64,000 nt of DNA from Magnolia sinica (GCF_029962835.1 NC_080585.1:57337443-57401442), one strand, 5' to 3'; counted from the stretch's first letter, positions 24,290-38,178 are shown. Numbers and translations: made by a program. Notes: generated from the letters alone by a model not told the origin.

Positions 24290-24660
24290 TATCAAAAGAT
24301 CATCTGGACCATACCACAAACAACAGTGGTGATAATGATTTCCACCGTCAAAACTCCGCTAGGCCCACCATGGCGTTTATTTTTCATTCAGTCTGTTCAT
24401 AAGGTCGCAAAGACCTGAATTAAGTAGAGAAACAAATTTCACATTAATCCATAACTTTTGCACTCCAAAAAAAAGGGGTTTCAATGGTGGATGTTCAATC
24501 CCACTGTTTCTGCAGTGTGGTCCACTTGATACTAGATCTGTCTTATTTTTGGTCTCAGGCTTTGAGACAAGATCATAAAATGGAGGGACGGTTTAGATGT
24601 AATACATACATCAGTGGTGGGGTCCACATCCCAGCTAGACGGATGGTGTGGATTTATCCC
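24290..24660. repeat. Foldback-type segment captured within the LTR
   Basis: Contains GGACCATACCACAAACAACAG on the left and CACTGTTTCTGCAGTGTGGTCC on the right in inverted orientation, with GTTCATAAGGTC in the centre. This is the same core as the free foldback elements at 57-61 kb. An identical segment lies in the partner LTR at 29420-29790, so the core was already part of the LTR before it was copied. Confidence 0.65.
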
Positions 24661-24812
24661 ACCTATAAAGCTCTGTAGTTGTTATGTGGCCTGTTTCTCA
24701 GAACAGGTGGGTCCTACGTAGGGCCCACCACATCTATATTATAATATATATTATATAATATATAACATATTCTCAAAACAGGTGGGTCCCACGTGGGGCC
24801 CACCACATCTAT

Positions 24813-24814
<2 letters not shown>

Positions 24815-24866
<52 letters not shown>
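24815..24866. repeat. (AT)n microsatellite
   Basis: A tract of about 50 bp of AT sits in the minus-strand 3' LTR. The partner LTR has only a short irregular TATATAATATAT there (29860-29890). Confidence 0.9.
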
Positions 24867-24870
<4 letters not shown>

Positions 24871-25974
24871 ATATAACATTTAACATGGTTCAGTCCAGCG
24901 TCCAGAGAGTCTGGATGCTGGATGGACGGTTTGGATCTCACAAGCAGTAGGGTGGGTCCACGTGGTGTGGCCCACCATAGCATTTAGATCAACTGATGTT
25001 TGTGTTTTGCCTACGTCCAGCAACGCTGGTACACCTGCAACACATATATATGGTGAGGTCCACACCAGTGGGTCACTCCACTGATCAAACTAATATTTGT
25101 ACTTTCCTTCAATCATGCCCGTCCAAATGGACTGTCGGGTAGGCCCACTCAGTGGATGGCATGGATAAAATACATTCATCATGATGGGCCGCAAAATATG
25201 GAAGAAAGAGATAGAGAGTTCGGATGGGGTGGGAGGAGCTCCGCCACTATGAGCTCCTCCATGCAATGCATACATCAAGATGGGTCCCACCATATGTGGG
25301 CCCTCAATCATCAAAATCACACAAATCAACTCTAGAAAACACCCACCATTAGACCTTCTTGGACTTCTTCTTCCACTGATGCGTCTTAGAGCTCCATGGA
25401 ATGCATTTCAACAATCAAGATGAAGCTTGGATGGTGGAGATGGGAGGTAGGAAGTGGGCCATACAAACTCTATCCATGGAGCTTGGACGATTGCTCTCAT
25501 GGGGTTGCTTGAAAATGGAGAGAGAGAGAGAGAGAGTGAGAGATAGAGATGATGGGAGAGAAGTGATGGAAGAGAGGGATGGTGAGTGATGGATGGGTGT
25601 ACTTGACATGTATGGGTTGTAAGAGAGAGAGAGTTGACTTTGGGGATGGTGTTGTACTTAATATTTGATGTATGATATATACTTGATTGATGGGATATAT
25701 TCTCTTGGGATTTACAACGCATGGCATTTTCCTCGAACTGAACGTGGGCCCACATCTCCTAGCTCGGGTATCGCCTCAGCACGCGAGACACGGCGTAGGA
25801 ACCACGGCGACAATGCGGTCGCAAGGGTACAAGTCTCAAGTCGAGCCGACTCTGAAATATGGGATATAACTCAGGATTGCTCGTAATTACTTATCTACAC
25901 GTCGCGGGTCGCTGGAATTCGACCGGGAGGACCGCGAAAGCCTATGGAACGGTACAGGTTGCATACGGGTCTCA

Positions 25975-26387
25975 TAGCTATCCCCTCCTAATAAAAATTT
26001 CATCCTCAAAATTTACTATCATGCAGGACAAAGCAAGGGAAGAGGAAGCATTGACTTATACATATACTGATCAATACCATACAAGGCATAATCAATCTAT
26101 AAACAAATAACGCTCTCTAATCTGGACCTCGCGCCCTCAGGATGCCTCATAAATGCTATGATGACCCCACTGATCCTCAGATTCCTAATCAGAAATGATC
26201 GAAAATGGAATGCTATGCAGCCTCACGATCTTAACGGTGTAGAGCTATATCAGAAAATCTTTAAGTTATTCAAACTCGGGGATCTAACCATTCTAAGTTC
26301 TTAACAATTATAGAGTGCAGGGTAGTTATCAGTAGATATGTAATGTTATCCTCAGGTACTCCCAAGTTATGCTCTGATACCATCTTC
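25975..26387 (-). mobile_element. Internal region 3 of the giant-LTR element (413 bp)
   Basis: On the minus strand the primer site TGGTATCAGAGC is at 26382-26371. The same Pol tail lies near 26190-26130 (W-G-H-H-S-I-Y-E-A-S, then TGA in place of Trp). A TTTTGAGGATGAAATTTTTA box precedes the polypurine tract AGGAGGGGA by the 3' LTR. Structure and length match the two plus-strand internal regions, so this is a family trait rather than a single deletion. Confidence 0.85.
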
Positions 26388-29300
26388 TATCAAGCCCTAA
26401 ACTTAGAAATCGGGCTATCAAAATTTTTTATTGCAGAATTCGGTGCCGACAGCCTCCGTAGTACCCCATTCTCGGCTCCCAGCGCCCATACGCCAGATTC
26501 TGATCCTAGGATCCTACAAGGAGGATTTTTCAACGTACATTTGTCTCATAAGAAGTATAACCACAAGTTTACCAAAATCACAAAGGCAACATCATCAGCA
26601 TATATCTACTAATATAAACTTTTGAATACAATGTTGAAAGGGAATACAACAACAATATCAGAAGCTTCAGAAGACCGCTGCATACTCCAAGCTCAATGTT
26701 GCTGTAACCTAACATCACCTGTACGCATCTATCATGCATAAGCTTATAGAAAGCTTAGAGGGTGGTGTAAGTGTGTGTACAAGGTAAGTGCAACAATGTC
26801 ATAATCATACAGTATCAGAAATACTAGCAAGATCATGAATCTTATGATATCAGAGTACGCAATACAGATCAGCTATGCAAATGAGGAGTCAAAAGAGCCA
26901 AATATTAGATGCTGAGGATGCACTGCAATATGCAATGTGAATGAAATAACCATACTAGAGTGTGAAGTCAGGAAGATAGTACGTAGTATCGCAGAGGGTC
27001 CATCACAAGAGACTTCTATCCAAACCAGTCTCATACCTAAATTTGGATAGTCAGACTCAATGTGGTAAACTCCTGATCTCAGGTTAGTCGCGCACCCCAA
27101 CTGAAATCCTGCCCATTATGAAGATACACGTAATAAATAGTTGCGCACCACCAGCCCAAGTGAATAGTGAAAGAATGAATGAGTATGCAACGCATGCTCA
27201 ATAAGTCCACATATCAATACTGTACATCTCTAGAATCATCACTAGGGTATAGTACACTCTACGCCAGTTGTCACCACATCAAATGCACAACTGGGTAAGT
27301 AAAAGAGACCTCACTATCCGCCTGTCAATATAGGGTCCGACTAGTCGATAGCGGACCCATTCCTCAAGCTGGTCAAACTTAGCCTAGTTATACCTACTCC
27401 CTCAGGCGGGTAAGGCCACACCGCCTCCCAACCGACCACGACACAGCGGGAGACGCGGAATCCAGTCGGTCTTGACATTGGGGCGTCTTCTAGTACTAAG
27501 AGGGTTTAGGGATTTTCACCCAAGGCCATCTATGGGGGCCCAGTGCTAGTAACAGATTTTTGGTGTCCCATTTGGTCATCCACAACATGACTGTGGAGGC
27601 TACGATGCTGATGTCACTAGGGCATATAGTAATCACATCACACAATGCAAGATGCATGAGTCATACAATCCAGTCATGCATCAATCCCGTGCATACTGTG
27701 CGCTCATGTGAGATGATCTCCACCTATCAGGGAGTCTTATAACAACCTGCCCAATAACATATGCAATGGTCAACCATATCTCATAACAAACATGTAGATG
27801 ATGCATATGGGCATGTATCATGATGCTATGCTATCACATACTCATAATCGGTATCAATAACTGGCATCAATAATCGACCTTGACAATGTGGACATTTAAC
27901 CAATATTGCCCCCAAGGAATGGCCCACATAAAGCCTAACTTATAGCAGACCCATGGCCTCACATAAGGCCTAACTTATAGCAGACCCATGGCCTCACATA
28001 AGGGCCTAATATATAACACCATGGACCTTACTCCAGAGCTTAATACACATCACGATGGGCCTCTCACATGGGCCTAATATACATCACAACGGGACCCATC
28101 GCTTAGCCCTCAAATGCACCATAATGGGCCTCATCACATGGGCCTCATATACATCACATTGGGTCTTAAACACAAGTTGAATACACATCACAATGGGCCT
28201 CGAATACGTACCGCATATACATGACATTGGGCCTCAACAATCGGCTTCGATATTCGGCCTCGACAATCGAAATCAGCTTCGATAATCGGCATCGACAATC
28301 GGAATCGGCCTCAACAATCGGAATCGGCCTCGACAACCGGAATTGGCCTCAACAATCGGAATCAGCCTTGATAATCGACCTCGACAATCAGAATCAGCCT
28401 TAACAATCAGCCTCGACAATCAGAATCAGCCTCAATAATCCGAATCGGTCTCAACAATCAAAATCAGTCTCGATAATCAGAATAGACCTCAACAATCGGA
28501 ATCAGCCTCGACAATCGAAATCGACCTCGATAATCAGCCTCGACAATCAAAATAGGCCTCAACAATCGTATTCGACCTCGACAATCGAAATCGACCTCGA
28601 TAATTGGCCTCGACAATCAGAATCGGCCTCGATAATCAGCCTCGACAATCGAAATCGGCCTCAATAATCGCCCTATACAATCAGCCTCAACAATCAGAAT
28701 CGGCGTCAACAATTAGAATCGGCCTCGACAATCGAAATCAGCCTTGATAATCGGCCTCGACAATCAGACTCGGCCTAAACAATCGGAATCAACCTCGATA
28801 ATCGAAATTGGCCTCAATAATCGGCCTCGACAATCGAAATCGGCCTCGATTATCAGAATCGGCCTCAATAATCGAAATCGGCCTCGACAATCAAAATTGG
28901 CCTCGATAATCAGCCTAACAAAGGATCTAAGGAAAGGTCACGATGTGGACATTTAACCATCATTGCCCATCAATGTGGACGTTTAACCAACATTGCTCCC
29001 AAGGAGTGACCCACATGGAGCCAAATATAAAGTGGGCCCATTGCCCCATACAGAGGCCTAATATACACCCCATGGGCCTCACTCAAGGGCCACATATAAT
29101 CACAATGGGTCTTGTATACATCAAGTCATGCCTCATCATATGGGTCGAAAGTATATCATAATGGGCCACGTCCCACGAGCCTCGAATACATCACAATGGG
29201 CCACACCACCTGGTCCTCGAATGCGTCACAATAGCCATAACTCATGGGCCTCAATACATCACATAGGGCCCTTCCAAATGGGCCCTAAATATGTCACATC

Positions 29301-30984
29301 GGGCCTCATCAAATGGGCCCCAAATACATCCAACGGGCCGTATCAAATGGGTCACAACAACTACACCATTCATCCATGTATAGAGAGCATTATCCAAACA
29401 AATGAATCATATCAAAAGATCTTCTGGACCATACCACAAACAATAGTGGTGACAATGATTTCCACCACCAAAACTCCGCTGGGCCCACCATGGCGTTTAC
29501 TTTTCATCCAGTCTGTTCATAAGGTCATAAAGACCTGAATTAAGTGGAGAAACAAATTTCACATTGATCTATAACTTCTGCACTCCCAAAAAAATGGGTT
29601 TCAATGGTGGATGTTCAATCCCACTGTTTCTGAAGTGTGGTCCACTTGATACTAGATCTGTCTTATTTTTGGTCTCAGGCTTTGAGATGAGATCATCAAA
29701 TGGAGGGACGGTTTAGATGCAATACATACATCAGTAGTGGGGTCCACGTCCCAGCTAGACGGACGGTGTGGATTTATCCCACCTACAACAGCTCTGTAGC
29801 TGGTATGCGGTTTGTTTCTCAGTACAGGTGGGTCCCACGTGGGACCCACCACATCTATATTATAATATATATATTATATAATATATAACATTTAACATGG
29901 TTCAGCCCAGCATCCAGAGAGTCTGGACGCTGAATGGATGGTTTGGATGTCACAAGCAGTAGTGTGGGTCCACGTGGTGTGGCCCACCATAGCATTTAGA
30001 TCAGCTAACGTTTGTGTTTTGCCTATGTCCAGCAGTGCTGGTACACCTGCAACACATATATATATGGTGGGGTCCACACCAGTGGGTCACTCCACTGATC
30101 AAATTAATATTTGTGCTTTCCTTCAATCATGCCCGTCCAAATGGATTGTCGAGTGGGCCCACTCGGTGGACGATATGGTTAAAATACATTCATCATGGTG
30201 GGCCACAAAATATGGAAGAAAGAGATAGAGAGAGAGATCGAATGGGGTGGGAGGAGCTCCGCCACTATGAGCTCCTCCATGCAATGCATACATCAAGATG
30301 TGTCCCACCATATGTGGGCCCTCAATCATCAAAATCATACAAATCAACTCAAGAAAACACCCACCATTAGACCTTCTTGAACTTCTTCTTCCACCGATGC
30401 GTCCTAGAGCTCCATGGAATGCATTTCAATAGTCGAGATGAAGCTTGGATGGTGGAGATGGGAGGTAAGAAGTGGGCCACACAAACTCTATCCATGGAGC
30501 TTGAACGATTACTCTCATGGGGTTGCTCAAAAATGGAGAGAGAGAATGAGAGAGGGAGATGATGGGAGAGAAGTGATGAGAGAGAGGGATGGTGTGTGAT
30601 GGATGGGTGTACTTGACATGTAAGGGTTGTAAGAGAGAGAGTTGACTTTGGGGACGGTGTTGTACTTGACATTTAATATGTGATGTGTACTTGATTGATG
30701 GGATATATTCTCTTGGGATTTGTAATGCGCGGTATTTTCCTTAAACTAAACACGGGCCCACATCTCGTGGCCCAGGTATAGCCTTAGTGCGTGAGACGCG
30801 GCATTGGAACCGCCGTGATGATGCGGTCGCAAGGGTGTAAGTCTTGTGTCTAGCAGACTTTGAAATATGGGATACAACTTAGGATCACGTGTAACTGCTA
30901 TCTACGCATCGCAGGTCACCGAAATTCAACCGAGAGGACCGCAAAAGCCTACGAAACGGTACGGGCTTAGATACGGGTCTCACA
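26388..30984 (-). mobile_element. 5' LTR of the minus-strand element (4597 bp)
   Basis: The minus strand starts TGTGAGACCCGTATC at 30984. It ends ..GGGCTTGATA at 26388 beside the primer site; the terminal TGACA has become TGATA. Module order equals the 3' LTR: GGCCCA block 27890-28230, GATT array 28230-28920, GGCCCA block 28930-29350, watermark block 29400-30340, GAGAGA leader 30530-30650. Confidence 0.82.
28230..28920. repeat. CGACAATCGGAATCGGCCT tandem array, second copy
   Basis: Same array as 23110-23800, in the 5' LTR, with about 35 units in somewhat different order. The reading frame at 28221-28403 is an artefact of this repeat. Confidence 0.88.
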
Positions 30985-33900
30985 ACGATCCTACTCAGCT
31001 ATTGCTGCTGCTTAGAATCACCTGCACGCATCAATCGTGCATATGCTTATAGAAAGCTTAGAAGGTGATGTAAGTGTGCGCAGGATAGGTGTCATAAATG
31101 CCATATCAGAGTATGCGAAAAAGTGCAGTAAGACCTTGAATACCCCTAGCCGTCATAAGGCTAAGCAATGCAAGGTGGGAATACCATCTACCAATCAAAG
31201 GCTATGCAATGCGGGGCTATATAGCCAAGTGCCATATGCAATATGCAATGCGATCATGCTGATCCTCATATTAAGTCCACATATCAGTACAGTTCCTCTC
31301 TAAAAAATTACCGGGGTCAAATACACTACATGCTGACTGCCGCCTCCCTAGCCGCGCAGCCCAGTGAGCATAAGAGACCTCACTACCCACCTGTAAATAG
31401 CCAATCACCAACAAGGCTCGATGGTAGCGGACCCATTTACGAGTTGGTCAAACTCAGCCTAGCTTAAATGCTCCCTCACTTAGGCGGATAACACCACACC
31501 CCTTTCCAACTGACCACGATATAATGGGAGACGCGACCTAATGGTAAAGGCACCGGTGCTCATATTTTCCACTCAGTCTCGATGTTGGAGTATCTTTAAG
31601 TACCATGAAGGTTCTGAGACTTTTACGCAAGGACATCTTATGTGCCCATAGTGTTCAAACTAATATTTTTGGTGTCCAAATCTGGCCATCCACAATATGG
31701 CTATAGAGGCTACAGCCCTGATGAAGCTAGGGTGGATATCAACTGTGCTATGCAATGCTAGATGCATGAATCACACAAATCAACCATGCATCAGTCCTAC
31801 GCATATAACGCGCTCAAGAGGGGCTGCTCCATCACTTAGGGAGTCCCATAACAGCCTCCCCAATGGCATAAACCATGACCAATCACATCTCAACCAAACA
31901 CACATGATGCACATGGGAATGGGTCATGAAGATAACTAAGTATGTCATGTGCTGATGTTGTACTCTTCTCATGACAAGGTAGGGTCTAAGTACTTAGACA
32001 ATTTTACATGGAATGGAAAGAGCACAACTACTAGTGGGGGCCCAACAATTTGGGGTAGACCACAAAGACTAAGAGAGCAATACTATGGGCATAAAATGAT
32101 AAGAATGGGCCTAACAAAGGGTCTAAGGTGGATATTCAACCACTAGTAGATGAGAATAGGCCTAACAAATGGGCCTAAAGGGGTCCATAATGGGGACATT
32201 CAACCACCATTGTCCCCTAGAAGGCGGCCCAACTAAAATCTACTTATAAGCAAGGCCCAAGGTCCAAGTACTACTATAAAAATAAAATGGGCAGCAACAT
32301 GCATATACGTTATCCCACATAATGGGACTCAAGGAACGGCCCAAAGCCCTCATACAGCATTACGGGCCCATAGGGGAAACTATAGCCCAAGAACAAAACC
32401 ACCAAATCCATGCATTATGTTGGACTTAGTGGGCAATCCATGAGCCCAAGTACATAGGCAAACACATATCCGAGATGGGCCAAATAGGCCTTACAACATC
32501 AGCCCAAAATTGGGTAAATTAGGTGGGCAATCAAGGACCCGATCACACATACAAATCAGCCCATAAGTCCAACATGATGATGAAAATAGCCGACATACAC
32601 AACCGAGCCAAGGCTAGACGTCCCCAACCCATCTGGGCCTGCTGGACATCCCAAAATCTAGTCTATTTATTTGGGGCCAAATAATCAACTAAAAGGTGGG
32701 CCTTACTTGGCACTAATTAAGCCCAAAAAGCCTTAGAATAAAAAATATAGTATATGCACACAATACTTCTCCATTTGGTGGGCCTCACATCCTTCGAATA
32801 TTTAGCCACATACACAATTTCTTTCTTAGTACCTTGCTGGACTTTCAGCCCACCCAGCTTCCTAGGCTTGGTGAGGTCTAGCAGATAATAATTTTGGGAA
32901 AAAATATATATTTATAGTGGTCTCTGGTCATCATGGTGGGTCCCAACAGATGGAGAGGATGGATACAACACACAAAATCAAGTGGGCCTGCTACTGGACT
33001 ACAAGTCCAGCAGCACCCCAGGAAATTCTAGACATCCCAGGTGGGCCTGGGCATCCCAAGGGCCTGGACGGCTAGCAAAATACACATCAAGGTGGGCTCC
33101 AAAGGTGGACGTCCCACCAGGGAACGGTCCACACATCAGTGGGCCACACCAGGGAGGACGGTTTGGAGGGAATACATAAATCAAGGTGGGCCCGGGGGGG
33201 AGGACAGCCAGCCTATGGCTGGACGACAGCCCAGCTAGGCGTCCAGCATGGTGCTGCTATTCCAGTCCCCAAAATTTGTAAGTTCAAGTGGCCCACATGC
33301 ATCTGAGATGGGTCCCCACAAGGTGGACCACAAAATGGGTAAGGAGTAAAGCCATAAACTCAATTAAACACATTTTATAAAAATGAACAGCAAGGTCTAG
33401 AAATAAATTTCTGCAAAAATAATGTTGTTGTCCCCCAACTTGTACACCTCATTAAAGTGGACCCAGGTCTGCCAAAAATTGGGAAAATATGGGGCCAACC
33501 TCCCTTTACTAGTATACATCAAAGTGAGGTCCACAAAAATGGCCACCAACTCAAGATCAAAATGATATTTTGATTTTCACAATATGGAGAGTGGCTAGAT
33601 AGTCCAAAAAATCTAGACCGTCCACCCCTCTTGGCCCACTCTTTTGGGTGATCAAAAAGGACGAATGGAGGTGAAATTTAGCATACTTCTAGGTGAGGTC
33701 CACACCTCTAGAAATAATCTAACAATGGGGGTAAAACGTCCCTCTAATCAATCCATAATCCATGCCAAAAACAACCCAAAAATAGTCCAGAATTTTTCTG
33801 GATAGCAAGGTATGTCTGAAAATAACTGAACATAACTACTGAGTAAAGGGGAAAATACCCCACAAAATTTATGTTATGGTCCACCTTAGTGGGCCCCACA

Positions 33901-34689
33901 AACATCCAGGCTATACCCCCTTCATAAAACTCATTGTATGTATCCAATATGGGGCAAATGGGATGCCAACATCCATAGAATGGATAACAATAGGCGTCCA
34001 CCTTGCTTGGATGGTCTGGATATTCCAGGACCACTAAGTGGGCCACACACATCAGGAATCAAGAATAAAATATGGGGAAAATAAAAATCCAGCCACAAGA
34101 GAGGGTCTCCGCCACTATTGAGGCCCTCCCTTCATCACATACATATCATCCATTATATCATTTACAACTTAGATCTATCACATGCATGCATTAAAAAAAA
34201 AATCAAATCTAAGGTGGGGATGCCATCCCCACTGAGATCTAGGGTCTAGATGACCCCAAAATGACATGCATCAAAGAAAAAAAAAGGCATAATGGGGTCC
34301 ATGGAGGATGGTCCCATCCATGGAACATGGATGCAAAAAGGGGTGGGCCATCGGCCACACCCATGGAGACTTTGGGACCTCCACCATCATTTGATGGGCC
34401 CCACAAGCTCCTAAAGATGAGATGAAGGAGATCTACAAATAAAAATCAGAAAACCTAAGCTAAGTGTGCAGCCACCTCAAGGGATCTGTAAGATTCTCCA
34501 AGCAATGGACTCCTTAGGCTCCAAGGTGCAAGGATCTATGGTTAAGATTAAAAGTTGAGGGTTTGATGAGGAGGGAAATGAGGGAAAAGGTGCTGGAATT
34601 TTCAGCTAGGGTGGGACGGCCATGGGTGCTCTAGCAAAGGAGGAGAGAAATAAGGGAAATGAGAAGAAGATGGAGTGCTGTAGAGAATT
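30985..34689 (-). mobile_element. Host giant-LTR body, large middle segment
   Basis: Continues the host LTR after the nested element: GATCCTACTCAGC..TCACCTGCACGC, the GAGACCTCACTACCCACCTG region (31365-31390), thinned GGCCCA words (32100-32760), watermark-like words (32930-33240, 33880-34050) and CTCCGCCACTATTGAGG (34109-34125). It is much more diverged than the other copies and lacks the GATT array. No gene is seen in these 3.7 kb. Confidence 0.6.
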
Positions 34690-37600
34690 TGTAACGTCCC
34701 GAAAAAACTATACAAAGACCCGGGTACAACCTCAGGTGGAACAACCCAAGGACAACACCCAGTTGTATAATTTAGGTGGGAGTTAATTAAATGTGAAGCA
34801 TTTGGTGGGTTAAGCTTGGGCCACCATTTTTCACAAGTGGGAAGGCCTACAATCAGGAGTACCACTGGCCTAATGCTACCTGAAGATCTAGGAGAAATCC
34901 TAAGGGCCTGTCGCTCTCGGGAGTACACAGAAACTCTGTAAGGGACCTAGACCACACGTCGGGGGTCCGATGACCTTAAAATTATAGGACAATGTCTGTC
35001 CTGTTAGGCTTGACAACCATCACGAGAACCAAGCCCAGATAGTGTCCAAAAATGTCCAACTTGAACCGTGAGTTAAGAACATGAAAAATGCAAATATCCT
35101 AAGAAAATGAACTGAAACTTAAGTGAATTGGGCCATCCACTCTTACGCAAAGTTGAGGATTTTGGATTGTTGGTTTGTGAAAAAACTTCACACTAGGAGA
35201 AAGGAAATTTCCCTGCATATATCCGTATAACTGTGGCCCCAATTAGAAACATTTGACCGTTGATCTGACATAGGCTCTCCACGGTCGATCGGCTTATCCG
35301 ATCGCACCAAAATCGTGTCCTAAAGTGGATCCATTGTCAGGGAGCATACCCCATGTCGTAGATGAGCCATGGGCCTCCCTAAGAGCCATGTTCATCAGAA
35401 ATGGCCTCCTACAGGGTATAAACATAGTACAAAGTGGCCCTAGGGCCATTTGCACCTTGTCTAGGGCTATAAATCGCTCCCAACACACCCCCTCTCTCTC
35501 AAATACGAATTTGCTAAACCCTAAGGAGAGAAGGAATAGAAAAGAGAAAAGAGAGAAGAGGAAGTTTGGGAGATCGTTGCAACTGTGGGAAATCTTCTCC
35601 CATGGATCCACGTTACTAATCATTGCCATGTTTCACTACCAAAACTCTTTTGGTTGCGACTTAGGGTAAGAAATACTAAACCCTATAGTGATGTAAGTCT
35701 CCCGGATGGTTTTTCCCCAACCTAGCTAACCTGTTTACTCGATTAGGCGACCGATGTTCTTTCCTTGGAAATATAGTCCTAGGACCGAGTCTGAGTCGAG
35801 CGTACTACCGAAAGGTGCGGACTATAAATGCTTAGGTTACGGTTTGTCAATGCTTTCATTACAACTAATGATGTATGTTTTCCACGATTGCTACCGTATT
35901 GTCTTAAACACTTCGGTTTCTATATGTGATACACATATGACTTGTAATAAGTAAATGACGCAACTTATGTGTTTGATGAATGTTTAAATGGGGAATACAA
36001 AATGATCAGTGCTTGCCATGATTGTTAATGTAGGATTCATTGTTGTCATATGTACATGTATTTCTCTTTGTAATGAATTGATAAAATGTAAGTTGTAGCT
36101 AACGTAGTTCATGTGTTTGATAAATTGTCTAAATGAGAAATAGTTGATGATTTGTACTTGTTATGATTATTAAGGTAGGATTCTTTGTGGCCTTATGCAT
36201 ATGTATATTTTTCTCTATGTAACCAATTGATAAAATGCAAGTTGTAGTTAACATGGTCTATGTGTTTGACAAAATACCCAAATGAGAAATTCACTAGGAT
36301 TGTTTGTCGAATGCTGATATATATATATATATATATGTTACACATGGGTGTTAATAGCATTTGGATAGGAATGGGGCTACAATTGTAGTCCAGGCAATCG
36401 GTAAACGGCCATGTTTGGGTGGCCGAATTAGTTTGGCCACCTTGTGTAAACCCGAAAGATACGGGTCATACGACAACTACCGACAGTGGCTAGGCCACGA
36501 GGGGTGCTTATGCACTACATGTCGATTAAGTCAACGTGCACCCGTACCTATCGAGCTTGCCTAGTGAAGCAGTTGACCTATTGTGTGTTTACCATGTATG
36601 GACGTGACTGTTTGAATCTAAGGTACCCCTCACCAATGTAAAGATCCACCTTCAACCATGGTACCGCAATCCTCAAGACTCATGAGCCGGGCATGGTGGT
36701 ATGGGACACCGTGTTCGGGCTGTCGGCTTACGCTGGGGTGAAGAGCCTCCCCGTAGTGACCGCGAGTACCACTTCTTGCAACTTACCTATTATATGCATT
36801 TATCTAGGAGTGACGAACCTAAATGGATCCAGAACACAGGAATAGAACCATTGTAGTTGTTTGATGCTTAATGTTCGATTTGGGTCAATATTAAAAAGGG
36901 AGGTACCCTAGCTTCCCAAACTTACTGGATGAATGAACATTTAATTGCTTGACTAACATGACCATGCATCGCACTGAATTAGTTAGAATGTGGTGAAAAT
37001 GCATTAGAGTCACACCTTTGAGGAAGTGTTGTCATATGCGAAATAGGCGGTCGGAGTTGCATGTTGAGGGAGTGTTGATGGGCGAGGGCATGCATCATTA
37101 CCTACACTCCATTCTCACATTAAAAAGAATAGCTAGAAAGTGATTGTTTATGATTGCCTTATCATTACTGCATTGATTGACTTGATAACATGTGTAACTT
37201 TTGCCTTATAGTACCACTAAGTTGATCACTCACTCCCACTCTGGGATAGTGTTTTAAAACACCAACAAAATGTTGATGTAGATGCAGGTACGGACGACGT
37301 ATATGCATTGGAGGAGGACTTCTTGGATGAGGAGGAATTCTCCTATTTCCAACTCTCAAGCGGGCCAATGTAGGCTATGTACCATTACGCAAGGAACACT
37401 AGGCATCTAGGCTTAGTTGGATACTACATTTACACTATCACATTTTGTTCATTCTGAAATTGTATATGTATATATTGAACCCAGTCGCGGACTTATATTC
37501 TAGAAGAAATTTTTTGAGACATGTACCTATTTATATAGATATGTTTTGGATTTACGCATTGGCTTAACTTCATTAAATCTGGAGTATGATACACCGTTTA

Positions 37601-37729
37601 GTAAAATTCTATGCATGCTTAATCAATCAATATGGAAGAAATCAGAACATTATCTTCCACAGGACATAAGTGATGTTCAAAATCTTAGGATTCGAGCTTT
37701 GCTCGACGCTCAAAATTTGGGGCGTTATA
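34690..37729 (+). mobile_element. Solo LTR of a different Ty3/gypsy-like family (3.04 kb)
   Basis: Begins TGTAACGTCCCGAAAAA and ends GGGGCGTTATA (expected TTACA with one C-to-T change). GAATT at 34685-34689 and GAACT at 37730-37734 form a five-base duplication with one C/T difference. A TATA box (GGCTATAAATCG, near 35466) precedes a CTCTCTC leader. Host giant-LTR sequence continues on both sides, so it is a nested solo LTR. No primer site or coding region is attached. Confidence 0.75.
35468..35475 (+). promoter_or_regulatory. TATA box of the solo LTR
   Basis: TATAAATC stands about 30 bases before a pyrimidine-rich leader (CACCCCCTCTCTCTC), the usual promoter layout of a plant LTR. Confidence 0.5.
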
Positions 37730-38178
37730 GAACTCATCATTGCAATGTAAGGAAATCATTGCTTTTTGGGAAGAAAGCTTATGATGACCTTTTTGGGAAG
37801 AAAATCCATGATGGCTTGTAAGAGAGAGAGTTGATTAGATGACTGTAGGTAATGATAGCTCTCATAAGAAATGATGGAACTAGGGTGGGTCCACCTAGGA
37901 AAATGTGCACAAGCCACATCATGATTAATGGCCCAAATAATGTGCGGCCTATAACTTTTGATGTACACATCGAATTTACGCATGAGACGAGGCGTTGGAA
38001 CCGCCGCGTCGATGCAGTTGCAACGGTATAGGTTTTCGGTTGATTCGGGTAGAATTTACATGATGCGACTTAAGGATGATCACAAACTAAATTTATAGGT
38101 TGCGGGTCTCTGAAATTTGACCGGTAGGACCGCGGGACCTAATGGAACAAAATAGACACTAAGGTTAAGGGTCTTACA
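37730..38178 (-). mobile_element. Host giant-LTR, 5'-terminal segment
   Basis: Ends at 38178 with the inverted LTR start. Shares GGTTGTAAGAGAGAGAGTTG-like sequence (37814-37835) and a GCGTTGGAACCGCCG region (37989-38003) with the other minus-strand LTRs (for example 30800-30815). Confidence 0.65.

Larger units (their letters stand above)
21274..25974 (-). mobile_element. 3' LTR of the minus-strand element (4701 bp)
   Basis: The minus strand starts TGAGACCCGTATGC at 25974 and ends CATGACA at 21274. Reading plus coordinates upward: conserved terminal CCCATTCTTGGCTCCCAG motif, GGCCCA words 22830-23110, GATT array 23110-23800, second GGCCCA block 23830-24230, watermark/foldback block 24290-25330, GAGAGA leader near 25520-25640. 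The inner end is followed by TCCCCTCCTAAT, the inverted polypurine tract. Confidence 0.82.
21274..30984 (-). mobile_element. Complete two-LTR giant-LTR element (minus strand)
   Basis: On the minus strand it has a 5' LTR (30984-26388), internal region (26387-25975) and 3' LTR (25974-21274), 9.7 kb in all. It encodes no full protein. Both ends abut sequence of the host LTR. The flanking five bases (ATGCT left, ACGAT right) do not match, so the duplication is lost, imprecisely placed, or the ends were altered. Confidence 0.8.
20978..38178 (-). mobile_element. Inverted, rearranged giant LTR hosting two nested insertions
   Basis: The right end reads GGGTCTTACA at 38169-38178, the inverse of the LTR start TGTAAGACCC, and is followed by AGTTT. 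AGTTC precedes the left end (20973-20977), a 4-of-5 match consistent with a decayed target duplication inside the SIRE-like tandem repeats. Host sequence lies at about 21020-21273, 30985-34689 and 37730-38178. The left tip (20978-21020) is an LTR fragment in the opposite (plus) orientation, so the 3' end has been rearranged. The rest is occupied by nested elements annotated separately. Confidence 0.65.
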
